DNA of 64,000 nt. It comes from Glycine soja. Its lineage: Eukaryota; Streptophyta; Magnoliopsida; Fabales; Fabaceae. The translations under genes were made by a program, and so were the position numbers. Numbering within the stretch: the stretch's first letter is position 1; each line of letters starts with the position of its first letter. The notes beneath the pieces are model-generated. The model made no database searches and was not told where the DNA came from. It saw only the letters and a program-made list of their open reading frames with translations. The DNA lies in contig NC_041011.1 in the NCBI RefSeq assembly GCF_004193775.1, positions 47,065,167 to 47,129,166 of the forward strand, written 5' to 3'. Shown piece by piece: positions 24,301 to 38,649 of this stretch.

Positions 24301-27300
24301 GCTGACTCTGGACGAGACGCGGACTCCATGCCTTCATTAAATCCAACCCACAAACACGTAGTAAAAACAAAAGTGCTTTATTATTAATTATTAATTACCT
24401 TTTTTTTTAAAGGGCTACTATTAATTACCTTTAATATTATTAATCATAAATTCCTAGTCAAATTGTAAATATTAATAAAACCTAACTTAGGTACAACATT
24501 TCAAAAAAATTTATTGTTGTTTTTAAGTGCAATAAATTTGTACTAGTACAAGAAAAAATAATAATGATAAAGTTAACATTGGTTATTAATTACTAAAATT
24601 ACCTAAATTACTGAAGGACTACTAAGATTTTATCTTAGATATCACCGATTTTGGTCTTACGGTATAATAATGAATTTCTTTATTGTGAAGTTGCGGAAAT
24701 TACGGTTTTGACCTTGACAGTTGACCTATAGAACTTACTATTACTACAAAAGGTAACCGACTAACGATATGTGGTGGGGGATGTGGGTGCTGTGCTCACA
24801 CTTCACGCTCTGCCTGCGAGGGGGTCGGATAGCATGCGATGCGGTATACGGAGATTTAAGATGGGGACGCAACAGTTTGTGATTGTGACATTATTTTTTG
24901 AACAAATAAATAGTGTATCTTCATATTTAATTAATAACTATAAATCATTATTTTATAGTAGATTTATTGCTTTTTATAAAAAAATCACCTTAAATTCATA
25001 ATAATAATTTTTATTGATTAAGAATATATAATTTGCTATTAATTGTATTATTAAAATTATCGGTTACCATCACGTGTTGGTTTTACAATTTTTTAAATTC
25101 TTTTTATTTTATTAAATTACTCAGTTTGTTATTTTTTGCTTTTTTCTTTTAAAATCCGTGCAGGACATAGGTTTTAATGTTAGTTTATTAATAAATTTGT
25201 AAGCAGACATCAATCATAGATATTCATGATTATTTCTATGTATTTGTTGATGTTTGTGAATTACATAATTGAGTTTTATATATAAAAATAAAGGAAGTAT
25301 ATTAGTATCAATTAATTATTTAGGATATATTTTTAAAATAATTAAATATATTAATTCGGGAGTAAATGATTTTTATATCAACAAATAATTTTTTTTTTTA
25401 AATAATGATGAAAAAAATTAATTTATCATTAGCATATATGTTTAAAATAAATAGAAGAAAATCGTTTCACTTTTTTTCATTTAAAAAATATACATTTTAA
25501 TTATATTTTTGTTTCCTTTCTAATTTTAAATGCTTTCATTTCGTTTTTATTCCTTGTTTTTTCATTTCTTGTATCAAGTGTTCACTACAAGCCGCCAAGA
25601 TATTCACCAAAACAAAAAATTTAACTCGAATATAACCAATCGAATGTAATAGTAAAAAAGTTTGAATGTATACATTTTTTTATTACAAGACAAATATTTT
25701 GATATAGCAAAGATTTTATACTCTATCCAGGATTGGGAGGATGTCCTGATCTGCATAGAAGTCAGTCAAGTCACAGATACAGGCAGCAGTAAGAGAAAAT
25801 TTGATTTACAGATAAGTATGAGTTTCATATATTACGCAATTTATGAGTTTATGTAAACAAAATTAATTTTTGAACTTATATTTTACATTTTTTACTCACA
25901 AAATGTAAATATACTATGATATAAGTTTAAAAAAATCATTATTCATAAGAAACTCTAAACGCACAAAATGAATTCTGACAGATAATACATGAGAGAAACT
26001 TAAAAAAAAAAAAAGCTTTATATTTTTTTATAATAGAATTATCTTTTTTCCACTTTGTACTTTGAGCCTAGTTTACAATCTCAACAGATATTGCAGTCTT
26101 ATTATGGACCCGTCTGTTTAACTTTATTTTTTATTTAACAATTAAATATTTAGTTTTATTAAAATAAAATACACAGCTTTTATTTATTTTTATTTGTTAA
26201 TCTAAAATTTTTAATTTTTAATTTTATTTTTTAAGAAGCAAATCTTATTTACTTTTTTAAAAAAATATTTTGTTTAAAACCATTTTTTTCTAAGTTTAAT
26301 CAAACTGACCCCATGTCTTACATCCATGATCTTTCTTTGAACAAAGGTAGGCATGTAAGCAGAGGAAAAATCATTCAACTTGTATATGATGGAACTATGA
26401 TTCTATATTCTTAATTTGTCATTGTCTTTCAAATAAAAAATTTGGATTAGAAAACCAATTGGAGCTCAGATAACAGTTTGGTTTTGAAGAGAATATTATC
26501 CCATTTTTTTAATTTGGTCAGGCTGATTTTTGTCGATGTATTTGACACTATCGCACTTTAAAATATTTTCTTCGTTTTCTTACTTTTCTTAGGCATTAGC
26601 TGTTTTTATTTATTGAAAATCATTTATAAAAGACTGATATTATGACGTTTGAATTTTTCAAGAGATTAGTTCAATGTCTATAATTTTTAATGGATTAATA
26701 TAATGAAAAGTAAGTTTTTTGATGTACTAAGCTGAATTTATACTTTTGATTTTACAACATGTATACTATCTTCAGATTCAATTATAAATATAAATAAAAT
26801 AAAAATTAGACTCAAATCTCACAAATATCATTCAATTACAACTCCTTAAGATTAATGGCTTTTTTAAAAAAAATTATGATATCAAGTTTTGATTAAAAAA
26901 AAGTATTTTGGAAAAAAGTTTAGTTTTAAATGTGATTATAGTAAGTTTCAATGACATTAACACCAATATCCTTCAACTAACTGTTTGACTAATTTCTTTA
27001 AGGTGTAAAGATAACTGATATAGGTGCTATATTTCTTTTCTATAAAAAAAAAAGTTACTGTTTTTTTAATAAAGTTTTCCCTACATACATTATTAGGCAT
27101 GCTCTAATAATATGCTTAAAAATTCAATTATCTAACAATTGTGACGGTTTATAACGTTATACCATTTTTGTTATTATGGCATTTATTGCTCAGTCATAAA
27201 TACAATTTTTTCTCTCTTTGTAATTAAAGCTCGACTTTATTTTCTTTTTTTATTAATGAGTTCAACTTTATTTGATTTAACATGTGTTGCTGGTAAATAA

Positions 27301-29084
27301 TATAATGTCTAATTATGATCCGGAGTCTCTAGTAAATTTCCGGTAGTTGGCATGTAAAAGAATTGAAAGAAGGAAGAAGAAGAAGAACATTGCAATTTGT
27401 GTAATGGGACTATGATCCATCCGACAATCAAATTAATAGAATCAATGCATTTGTAGATGAAAGTCAACAGGAGTGGTCGTATTCGTACACACAAATTAAT
27501 CCTTTCATATTGCAAGGATTGGAAATTTTAAAAGTGTTTAAAGGAACTCTAACACAATAGAGTAAGTCAACTTGTAGGGTGATTCAAACTGAAAACAAAA
27601 CAAAAAAAAACAACGATGAGATGGTGGCTTTATAATTGACTTTTAGTTAAATTTATATACTATTATTTACGCAGCTTCCATTTGTGCAATATTTATGTAA
27701 TAGAACACTAGTATCTGAAAATATATATGGATAAACATGAATCATCATCATTTCATTTTATTTCTAAAAAGGAAGATGTTTGCAACTTGGTTTCTGGTTT
27801 CAACACACCGACGTAGGGGCAATACGCGAAAAAGGCGTTTTTCACGAGACACATTTCTGTGGGAGCGTTTTGTCAATGGATTGGCCCATCGTTTGCTTCG
27901 TTCATAAATAATTTTGACCAAAAATTTAACCTTTTTTTCATTAGACCAAGAATTTAATTAAGATATACTGTACGTATACTGATAACGGTTATTTTATACT
28001 TTGAAATAAAATATAGCTGTACTCGCATAAAAAAATTTATAGCTGTACAATTCATATTAGGTGTCAACTTAATAAGATAATAATGGAGGCTTTTGTGGGT
28101 TTAAGCAGCCGCTTTGAGAGTTGAGATTTATTTCATTTATTTATTATTTATAAATAAATATTAATTACTAATATCATTAGTTTTTTTTTTGCTAGTATAG
28201 AATCAGAATTCATGACCTTTCCTTTATTTATTTTTTTCTTCACCGCTAAACTAATCTTATATTTCCTTTAAGTGTTAATATTAACTAAACTTATCAATGC
28301 TATACGGATTTTATCTTATTTATAAATTATATACAATTTTAGAAAGTGACCTTTGGTTTTAATAACGAACGGCCATCAACTTAACCTAGCCTGATAAAAT
28401 AAGAGTTTGCACTAAGGTTATAAATTCAAAACCACAGACAAAGACATGCTATTTAAAACAATATATTTCTTCAATGAAATAAAAATAATGGCCATCTTAT
28501 TGAGATTATCACAGAGACGAGTTAAAGTAATTTTAGTTTTTATATATGTTACGATGTGAACTTTATGCATTATTGTGTGTTAGGATACTAATCATAAGCG
28601 TGCCTTTAGTTTAAACTTTCAAGAACTAAAACATCGTCTTTGAAGATTTAAACCACCACAAGTAGAATGCTATGCATACTGTGTCAAAAAAAAAATGCCA
28701 TGCATACATCTTCTAGAGATGTTAGAATGGGTCAAATCTTATGGGTCTATTTAAATGTCTATAAGTTTGGTTGGGTTATATGGATGAACTCCACTAATCA
28801 GATTGACCAAGTAAGATTGAATTTTGGGTTAAATTTTTTAATTCAATAACAAAATGAGTTTAACCTAATTCAATCCTTTTTTTTTTTTTTTTACAAATTG
28901 AAGATGAGTTGGATTGAGTTGCTCCATTCATTAAAAACAAAAAGCTTGGTTATAGAGATTTCTCCAACAGAGGGTAAATAAATAGTGGTTGAAATGGGGC
29001 ATCACCATGAACTAAACTGATCTAGCTACCAATCCCAAGTTCCTATTGTATGTACAAGGTTGGTTTGGATTGTTCTAACCTTTT
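24301..29084. other. AT-rich intergenic DNA, no gene seen
   Basis: The first few hundred bases are probably the promoter of the leftward Tubby-like gene. Beyond that the stretch is AT-rich with homopolymer runs and no coding frame longer than about 76 codons. A small GC-richer island at 24770-24880 encodes nothing recognisable. No RNA gene was seen. Confidence 0.55.
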
Positions 29085-29500
29085 GGGACATGCTAGGTGC
29101 ACCCAACAACATTGCTGGTACACCCAACAATTAGGTGAATGAACAAAAAAAATAATTTCGGAAGAACAATTTGTATTATACTGGAAGAACCTTCTTCCGG
29201 AGAAGCTATCGGAAGAAGGTTCTTCTGGATAAACAATTTGTTCTATCGGAAGAACTTTCTTTCGGAGAAGCTACTGGAAGAAGGTTCTTCCGGTAGAACA
29301 AATTGTTCATCCAGAAGAACCTTCTTCCGGAGAAGTTACCGGAAGAACTTCTTCCGGTAGCTTCTTCAGAAGAAGAAGGTTCTTCTGGTAGAATAAATTG
29401 TTCTATCGGAAGAACCTTCTTCCGAAAGAAGAAATTATTTTTTTAATACAAGGACAATTTTGTCCATTTACCTAATTGTTGGGTGTACCTAGCATGTCCC
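29085..29500. mobile_element. Mutator-type MITE, 416 bp, perfect 9-bp target duplication
   Basis: The element starts GGGACATGCTAGGTGCACCC and ends with the reverse complement of GGGACATGCTAGGTACACCC. The terminal inverted repeats match over 25 bases with one difference. It is flanked by TAACCTTTT at 29076-29084 and again at 29501-29509, an exact 9-bp target-site duplication as expected for Mutator-like elements. The left end contains a second partial copy of the terminal CACCCAACAA motif near 29114. The interior (about 29157-29430) is a run of short units built on GGAAGAAC and its complement GTTCTTCC, so it can fold on itself many ways. No transposase is present, so movement would need an autonomous relative. 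The frame at 29139-29360 is a by-product of the repeats. Confidence 0.9.
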
Positions 29501-29950
29501 TAACCTTTTCTATAGGTGACCCAAAGGTTGGAGAAAAGGCCATTCAAAGGCTCTATTGGTGTTTGCCACTCATTGGGCTTCAACTTCCGATAACTCAGCT
29601 GGTATATGCGCTTCTCGAAGAAAATATGGCTTTTACTTCCTGCAACCCCTTTTTGATACCTGCACCCTCAGAAAATCAAAATGGTAGTGTATTAGTTATA
29701 CAGGGGAGTGGAAATAGTAATAGCCTTTTCTTATTTTGTTTTTGACAAAAATTATATCCTTTTTTTAAAAGTAAACCAAAACATGCAGATAACTTTCGGG
29801 ATCTTCTTGCAGTAGTGTAGTTTCCTCTCGGTTTGTCTTGTTTTCTTCCCTTACTGTATCCAAAAGAAAAAAGTAAACCAAGAACATCATATTCTTTTTC
29901 TGGGTCCATATTCTAGTACATCCTTTGAAAGATAAGCACAACACAACTCT
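29501..29950. other. Short intergenic stretch, no gene supported
   Basis: Contains an 89-codon plus-strand frame (29476-29745) overlapping the MITE end and a 77-codon minus-strand frame (29676-29909). Neither has a domain I recognise, and the first begins inside the transposable element. The region around 29520-29700 is less AT-rich than its neighbours and might be a decayed exon, but no family could be assigned. Confidence 0.45.
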
Positions 29951-30129
29951 GGCTGTTGTTTCCTGCACTTCCCAAATTGCCTCCTGCACTTTTTCCATAA
30001 TGTTTTTTTTTTTTTTTACATTATGGATTAGTCATTATGGCAGCCGAAAGAAAGTGCATTTCAGAATTTAACTTTACATTTGGGATTGGTCATTCCAGAA
30101 GGCAAAAAGGGAGTGCAGGAAGCAATAAC
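29951..30129. mobile_element. Probable small MITE or inverted-repeat remnant
   Basis: The left side reads GTTGTTTCCTGCACTTCCC, and the reverse complement of the right side reads GTTATTGCTTCCTGCACTCC, an imperfect pair of inverted ends. Inner sequences also pair around the poly-T stretch at about 30004-30020 (CCATAATG on the left with CATTATGG on the right). Total length is about 180 bases. No unambiguous target duplication was seen, so class and exact ends are unknown. Confidence 0.4.
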
Positions 30130-33100
30130 CTATAACTCTCAATATAACCCGTTACTGTATCATTTTTTTATTGGGTTTCATCGCTTATGTATGTAATCCA
30201 TTCGTGGTTTTAGTGTTTAGTAGCTATCCAAAAACTATTCTTGGTACATTATTTGCAAGTTTTTTCAACTTCAGTATAATCGGCATCATGAAAGCAAGAA
30301 GAGATGTGCTTATTTTTAAATGTAATTTCTTTGATTTCTCATTAACATTATATAAACATATTCAGTGTAAAATATGAAATAAAAACAGGGATATGTTAAC
30401 ACGGTTTCTCTTTCTAAACTGATACATACTTTACAGAATAATTCTAACTTGGGAAAATAATTTTCTTTCAATTTTTATAATTTTATAATTTTTCTATTTT
30501 CATTTTTGTTGTTTAAGTAATAAACAAGATAACTCGATCCAGCTTGAACAAATTCAAGTTGGTATAGCACTTAATGTTACCTTTAATTTAACCCGATCAA
30601 ATTTTAAAACTTGAGAGGAGTAACTAGGCGGATTATTCAATTTAGTAAAAAAAAATTCTATAATAAGAAATAATGTAAATTAATTTAAATGAAAACAGAA
30701 AAGTGAATTCTACAGCTTTAATGATGACACGATAATATTAAAAAAAGACGTGTAACATAGTATTTTAAAAAATATAGGAAGTTTAATTTAGATGCCACAT
30801 TAAATAATAGTAGTAGTTTGTACAAAGGAGGTTTAATTTAAATCATTCAGGTTCACCAAAAAAAAAAATCATTCTTAGTTTTTCACGTGAAAATTTAATG
30901 TTATTTAAATTTACACAAACTCTTACCAGAATCAAACTCATTGTACATGCATTTACTTCATTTGAATAAAAAATAACGATAGCAAAGATGGAAACCGTCA
31001 TTTTCTGTTTCTCTTTCACATTATCAAGCAATAAATTCCGTATCTCTGTGAGTGAATGCATAGCTTAGCTAGCACAGCCCTGCAAACTAAGGTAGCTGAA
31101 AATTACTTATTCGAGTTGGCATAAAATTCCTCTTGGGGTCCATTTGGTAGAATAAAATGAAATGAAAGTGTTATGAGATGAAAAAATTCAAATAAAATAA
31201 AGGATAAAAATATAAATTTCATCTTATTTTACTATTTATTTCATTCATTTTTTGTTATCTTTAATGCAAACCAAATAATTCTTAATCTGGTATATATACG
31301 AGTGACTGTTGAAGCAACACATCATTACCCCAAAGTTTCATCATGTGGATGGGTCCAAATCTATGACCTACCCTTGGTTTGGCTTCAAATGGTAACCAAA
31401 CAGTAACATATGGTCCCTTCAAGTTTAAATTGTTCGACACTGCACTTGATCCTCCTAAGATTTATGTCAAGGAAGAAAATAGCAACATGCATTAGTGGTC
31501 CTTAAATTATGTAAACACTAGCTACAAAAGTAATAATGCTATCTCGGTACGTATATGTAGAGCACCATCCAATGCCGTAACCATTTCTGTGTGTAATTAA
31601 TTTTCTCCTGCTTAAGCATGCTATTCAAATTTGACAGCACAAATAAATATTCACCAGTTTATTACAGTTGGTGGGCGCAAGGGAGATGCATGTGCACTAT
31701 ATGAACTACTTTATTCTTTTGTAAGAATATTTACAATTTTTTCGACTTTAAATTTATATTTAAAAAATTAACCCAATTGAATCAATAGCTCAATACAAAA
31801 AATGTGTTTTTCTGTTCACCAAAAGGTTGTGGCACTAATGAACTTTTCTCATTGATTAGTTGCATTAGCCCCTATTCTTGTTTTTATTTTATTCTTAAAA
31901 ATGATAAGAGAGCATTTTCAAGTCAATTATTAAAGATTAGGTTAATTGACAATCTTGCAGAGTATTGCAGCTTAATTAATGTATTTAGGAGGATTAGTTA
32001 ATTGCCTTAAGTGGTTAATGCTTATTCAAGACTCAAAACAGAATAATTGAGATATGAAGCAAAAGAATTATTAATGACTAAATTTACGTTTGGATTATGT
32101 CCTCCGTTTGATCTCCTCATATTCGTGATGTTTACAGTGTACTCACCTTTTTGGAAACATGAAACTTGAAAAATAATCTCTCAATTTTCTAACACATTCT
32201 AATTTGAAGTTATTGATAGCTTTAATAATATAGCTAAGTGATAGCGTTCGCATAACTGAAAGTATTAATTAGCTAATATTATCCACCGCTAATAGATGGA
32301 ATATGTATCAGTGATTAAGGAGCTTCAAATTAATTTTGCTTTTAAAGACGAGGAAATTATTAATGCGAATAGTTATCTCCTGTTTTCTAAAGTCTAAACT
32401 ACAGTAGTATGTTGCATCACTACACTTTAATTTACATAACGCATATATGCATCTTTAATTTATTCTTATTAAATAGGAGTTAATATGTAATTGAATGTAC
32501 TTTGTCATGTACTGCTGCATCTTTGAAATTAATCGGTTAATGTATCTTGGGAATTGCCAAATCAATTTAAGGAAATTTATTCCATCATTTTTGTTATTTA
32601 TCGTCAATATAGCAATTTCAGTCATGCTTGTATCAATAACATGATTTGAGATGAATTGAAACTCCTACGTATTGCTACTGTCTCCGTCACGGGCAATTTG
32701 TTTACAACTTCATAATGACTAATAAGTCTATACCAACCTTTATTTATGACTACGTTGGGCAAAATATTTCAAACAAGATTCTAGCTTTTTATTTTTTTTA
32801 TAAATTAAAATGTCTTTCCCACGAACAAAATCTGTTCTATAGGTTTGTGTCTTTGTTTCTTGAGTTCCAAGGTATCATTCAATCGAGTGAAAAGAAAAAA
32901 AAAAAAAGATGAAAGTTTTAAATTAAAATAGTGTGTAAAATTATGGGTTTTATATTATTTTATTGTTTAATGTTTTTTTTTGTGTTTTTTTTTGTCTGCA
33001 AACGAAGGAGCCTAAGAAGAAAAGAATTGCTATTCAATTTGATTTTAAATAGGTAATCTTAAAATTTTGATTGAGATAAATTTAAGATATCTCTCTCCCA

Positions 33101-35047
33101 ACGTATCCTAAAAACATCCTAGCTTAATTAAAGCCTTAAACGTAGAAGTTTAAACAGTCCTAGTTGCCAGCCTAGACGACGCCTTGGGTATGAAGGTAAG
33201 CTAAAAAGCTACAGAATCGTTAAACTATGGGAATTATAGAATTGTTGGCGGCTTTCTATATAATACTATTAATTAACTTAACTGTGACGTTTTTAATTAC
33301 TTCAAACGAGAACTGAACTCAACAAATAACTTAATATATCCACGAGTTTAATTTTTTTAATATATGTAAAACACTAAAATTGGTATTTTATCCTGTACAT
33401 TATATAGAATACGTGTTTGTTTTATATAACTAAAATTTATAATAAATATATAATTATAAATATATAATAATATTATTATAACTAAAATTTGTAAAAAAAA
33501 AACTATTTTTGAACATATAAATTAGAATTTAATTTTATGATAAATAATTTATATTGTAATGCAGGGCTATTTTAAATTACTAATAATATTATTTTAAAAT
33601 TCAAGTTAGAACCAAAAAATATAAAAAATAATTGATTAAAAGAGAAAAGGGATACAGAAAAAATTCCAAAAATATTTTCATTGAAAAATGATAGCTACAA
33701 ACACTCTAGAAAAGTGTGTGTGACGCTAGTCAGAATAAAATAAGATTAATAAATATACATAAGTATCTTATCTTTGTACTAATTAATGATAGTTACTTAT
33801 TTCTTTTATAAAAACATTATTTTAAAAAACTAAAAGGTATAAAATATATTTTAAAATATTTTCATTATTAAAATTTTATGTCTAAGTTATATAAAACGAA
33901 AATATATTTATTAAGGTAGTAATATTTAAAATAGATGTTTATATAAATTAAAATGATATAAAATATGTATAAATATAAAATTTATTATAAAAAATTTAGA
34001 TACATATATTTATCACAATAATAAAAAAATATAAATTATAAATTTAACAGGACACAATATATTACACTAGTTATCTAGATAATATATAGTTTATTATAAG
34101 TCAACACACAACAGATTAATATCCTTAAAAATTTATAAATAAGGATAGTACTCCAACTCAATCTCTTTCTTTCTAGTTAGAAGCTTTTTCTTGTGTTGGA
34201 AATAATCGTTATTATTATCAATTCCATAACAAATGACTAATCTCCACCATTATCTTAATTCAACAATATCCCTAGCTATCTTTCTTTATTCTGAGTATAG
34301 TTTTAAGTTAGACCAGTATATGTGCGCGCGCGCATTGCGTTTCTGGACATGCCGAATGGAAATTACCTGGTACCTTTCCATGATTTAATGATTAACACTA
34401 AGCCAGACGGGAGGCAATTAGTAGTATCAGTTCAAAAAACATTGTTTATTTTGTATGATCAAGCTCCATATATATTAAGAATCTCTCCCAAATGACCATG
34501 ATTAGATAAAATTATGATATTAATGCAATTGTTTATGTAATCCTTCGTTAATGGGTCACAATCATAAAATTTCCTTCACGGAAAGATAACCGATCCTGAT
34601 CATTAGTCTTATATGATAATATATTCACTTAGGATTGCGATTGGATCAACAAATCATCCAACGCGTGACTCTCCTTTCAGAATTTATTAATTACTTTCTG
34701 GTTATACATGTTCACCACAATTGACATAAGAATAATAATTATTTGACAATTGAGCTAATTAACAAATTAAAGGAGAAGCATATGGTAGGGGTTTTGAGTA
34801 AAAGCCATATAAATTTTAAGGTTAAACCACATGGAAGACATAATTTCCTGGGAGCATTCACATCACATGCCCTCCACGTTAAGCATCACCCCTCAGCCAG
34901 CAAGGCACATATCAGGTAATAGTTGTGCCATGCAACTGTCCAGGCTAGCAAGGTTAATGTCTGCTGAGTTATATAGGGAGAATATTGTTCATCCACATAG
35001 AAATTGTTAATTCACTTAATTGTATATTAATGTTTTTAAGGGTCTTC

Positions 35048-35050
<3 letters not shown>

Positions 35051-35094
<44 letters not shown>
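35051..35094. repeat. (AT)n microsatellite, ~44 bp
   Basis: An uninterrupted AT dinucleotide run of about 22 units. Such tracts are usually length-variable between individuals and can extrude cruciforms. No coding context. Confidence 0.95.
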
Positions 35095-35098
<4 letters not shown>

Positions 35099-38000
35099 CA
35101 TCTAGTTCATTAGAAAAAATGAATCTACCTGATTTAAAATTTGATCGAAAAATAAGTATATAAAATCTAATAAATAATTATTTTTGTCAAGAATTGAACT
35201 TGAATAATAATCAACGATTCAACTTTAATTTTAACACATTAATCATTTATGTCTATTGTCTAATAACTACGTTAATATAATATCTCAGACAAATTACATC
35301 AGAATGAGAGAATTGGAAGAATGTATAGATATGAGACAGTAAGTTAAGGATAACTTAAAAGAATTCATTAGTATTATTTATGCTGACAAAATACAATTAC
35401 TTTTTTATATCCTATAAAATTATGGGATGAATGATCTTCTCAGAAGTTTATAAAAAAGTATGTGAGTGAAAATAAAATACGTTGAAAAATCCCTTATTGA
35501 TTTGTGGGATCATTCATGGATCCTAAAAACAAACATAACTGATTGTAGAGGTCTCGGAAAGGATTATCTATAAAGAGTTCTGATTGATAGAAGATTCATT
35601 CTAACCAACAAAAATATTCAGTGATATATCACCATGTGAAATACCGTAAAATATGAGCCACCGAGAAATCAATAATTAGAAATGTTACATCTACCGTCCC
35701 ATAATTAGTTTAGCTAATAAATTTTAGGGTGGATTTAATATATTGGATACGATTGAATCCTTGAGAATATAAAAAGGTCTGGTGTATAAGCAAAGTATTA
35801 TTAAGAGATCAAGTACGTACAATTTTTTTGTCATAAAGATATACACGGATAAAAAAATATTAAGCAAATTCCAGTTATTTTTCACAAAAGTGAAAAAGCA
35901 GATCGGGCATACGAACTTATTTCTTTATATAGCTTGGCATTTCTATACCTACCAACAAGGGTCGACAAGCATGATCGAAAGTTATGTATGAACTGTATAA
36001 AACAAAATTTATTTTGTGATTAGTCGAACTGATCACTACGTTAATTAGTCACGTAGATGGACATTGGACTTGAACTTTAATCGCTCTTGAACCGTCTAGA
36101 CAAAGATAGAAGGTGAGTTGGCAATGGTTGAAGACAAGTCATTCACAATTGCAAAGCACTGTAATACTTAAGTGTGAATGGTTGCAAACTGGACGGAGGT
36201 GTTTGTTTCAAGCACATTGACAACCTCTATAGTCTATTTCAGCGTGTTTGCAGATTTACCGTCTGCGATCTGGATTCACTTGATCCAACGCCCACGCAAA
36301 ACACTATATAAATACAAGTAGTTAAGATTATAATTCTACTCTTGTCCATCTTATAGGACAAAGGATAATAATGCTAGGGGTCAACTATTATCTTGCAAGG
36401 TAAAACTATCCATCATGTTATATCATAAAGTGATGATTCTATTAAATACAACGAGGATTATACTCCTAAAGATAACTAGAGTTGTTAAAAAAGACTTGAC
36501 TAATTAGACCTAACAAGTCATACTCTTATTTTGTTGTCCAAATGAAATTGTGTTGATTTGGCTCGGCTTGATTAACCAAATAGGTCAGGTCGATTTGATA
36601 AAAAGTCTAAAAACTAATAGATCTATTTGATACGATATTTTATTTATTTTTATAAAATATATAAAAGAAGGAAAACGAGATTGAGTCAATTAGGACGAAT
36701 CAAAAAATTAGTGACTCATAAAAATTATATTGTATCATATCAGACGACGGCCAATTTTAACAACTCTAGAGGTAATCCTAGCTTGTTCATTATAAAGGAT
36801 GATAAGATCAACTATTATCTTGCTAGGCAAAACTTGCATATATGAGCTAGATACAAAGCTAAGGTGATGAATTGCATATTAATAGACTTTTGTATATATA
36901 TTTGAAAAGACCAAAGTATATAAAGAATTAAATATTAATAATAAAATATTTATTTTTATTTTTATATATTCTATAAACATTTTATAGGTAATAGCGTGCG
37001 GACACATCGTTGTTAAATAATAATAATATAAAATTTTGTGTAAATAACTAAAAAATTAAGATTAACTAAACTTAATTAATAAGTATAATTTTAAGAAAAT
37101 AAAGAATAAAAATAACAAAACGTGAGATATGTTTAATTACATGAGACATTAAGAATGAGAAAATTTAAATAATTTAGTTACACTCTACTTTAATCAGCAT
37201 GTAGAGTTTAAATTTCAAAGATTGTTAACCAATTAATAATGACTTTAAATATTGTGAATTTTAATGTTATTAATATAAAAAAAAATTCAATACAATCCAT
37301 GATTGAATTCTAAAATACGAGAGTTGATTAATTGTCTTGGTGAAAAACTAGTTATTGATTTCTAAAATTTATTTATTCTTTTAAATATTATGTTTCGATA
37401 TTTTATTTTAAACAGAAAATAATGTCTTTTTGTCATTCATTGTTTTTGTTGATTTCTTGATTAAAATTTTTGTTTATATTCCATCCTTGCGATTATTTGA
37501 TGTGGTAGGATGAATGTTATTATCACACTTGCGACTAAAGTTAATTTCTCTGCCTAAACTCCCACTTCTTTTCTATGGGTTCATTCATATCATTATGATT
37601 CATGTCTTCTTTTTTGGCTGCCACGAAACTTTTGTAGATTCCTTTACCCTCAATTAATGTTTCATATGCATGCACATTATGCAGGTGGTTCAAAGATAAA
37701 ACAAGGGGCTAATATATTGAGAGGGAAAAGCCACACGGAATAATATTGGCTGTGAAAAGCTTTTCTTTTTGTGTATTTACAACGCACAATAGGGTCGACA
37801 ATACGAAACAAACCAGCTAACATACGCATAAAAAAATTGTACATAAACAAAAGGAAATGATCTCTCTCTCTCTCTCTCATTCACTCACTTCTCAATTATT
37901 TAACCATATAATATGATTCATTATATACCGCAATAATTTTTACATGGTGTCACACCTTGCATCATTTGATAGATGTTTACCTACCTTACTTCTCCCCCTA

Positions 38001-38623
38001 CAACTCCCACTCTTCAACATCAAGTACTAACATACCCTTTTAATTTTCTAGCTTATCTTTTCCTTTTACTTTCTCTTTTCCCTTTTAAATTATAGTATGC
38101 GCTATGAACATATTCTACTGCGGCGGTATATTAATAACTTCAAAGCAAACTATTAAAAATAAAGAAACAAGGAAAGAAAACACAAAAATGGTGATAAATG
38201 CGCTTATAAATAATTAATTATTCGGGTCCCAATCTTTGGCATTATATCTTACCTTGATCCATGTCATCCGTTCAATAATTGAGTTCTAATGATTTTTTGT
38301 TTCGCGGTTCTTCGTATGCATATAATACACATATACGTATTTATCATTTCAACGAAATTATATTTTAATAAGAAAATTGTATTTTCATGGCCATTGACAT
38401 TTTCCTATAAAAAAAATATGGTCCTTGATATTTAAGCCAAATAATTACTTAGAAGATCTTAGAGGTTAACAAACTGAGCCAAATCGTTTTTTTTTTTTTT
38501 TTTTCTCATCCTTCATTTACTAAGTAATATGTCTAGTCTCCGTAACCCAAAAACTGTACCACCAGAGAGGAAGACACTTACAATTTCATGTGCATAGAGA
38601 GATAGACAAAGACTAACCACATG

Positions 38624-38649
38624 ATATATATATATATATATATATATAA
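38624..38649. repeat. (TA)n microsatellite, ~26 bp
   Basis: A TA dinucleotide run in AT-rich intergenic DNA. No associated gene or element was seen. Confidence 0.9.

Noticed and set aside
29139..29360. 73-codon frame rich in Arg, Ser and Phe
   Set aside because: It is a translation of the GGAAGAAC-type repeats inside the MITE.
31139..31289. ATTTGGT-type inverted ends suggesting a hAT-like MITE
   Set aside because: Only about seven bases pair clearly and no 8-bp target duplication was found; too weak to call as a separate element.
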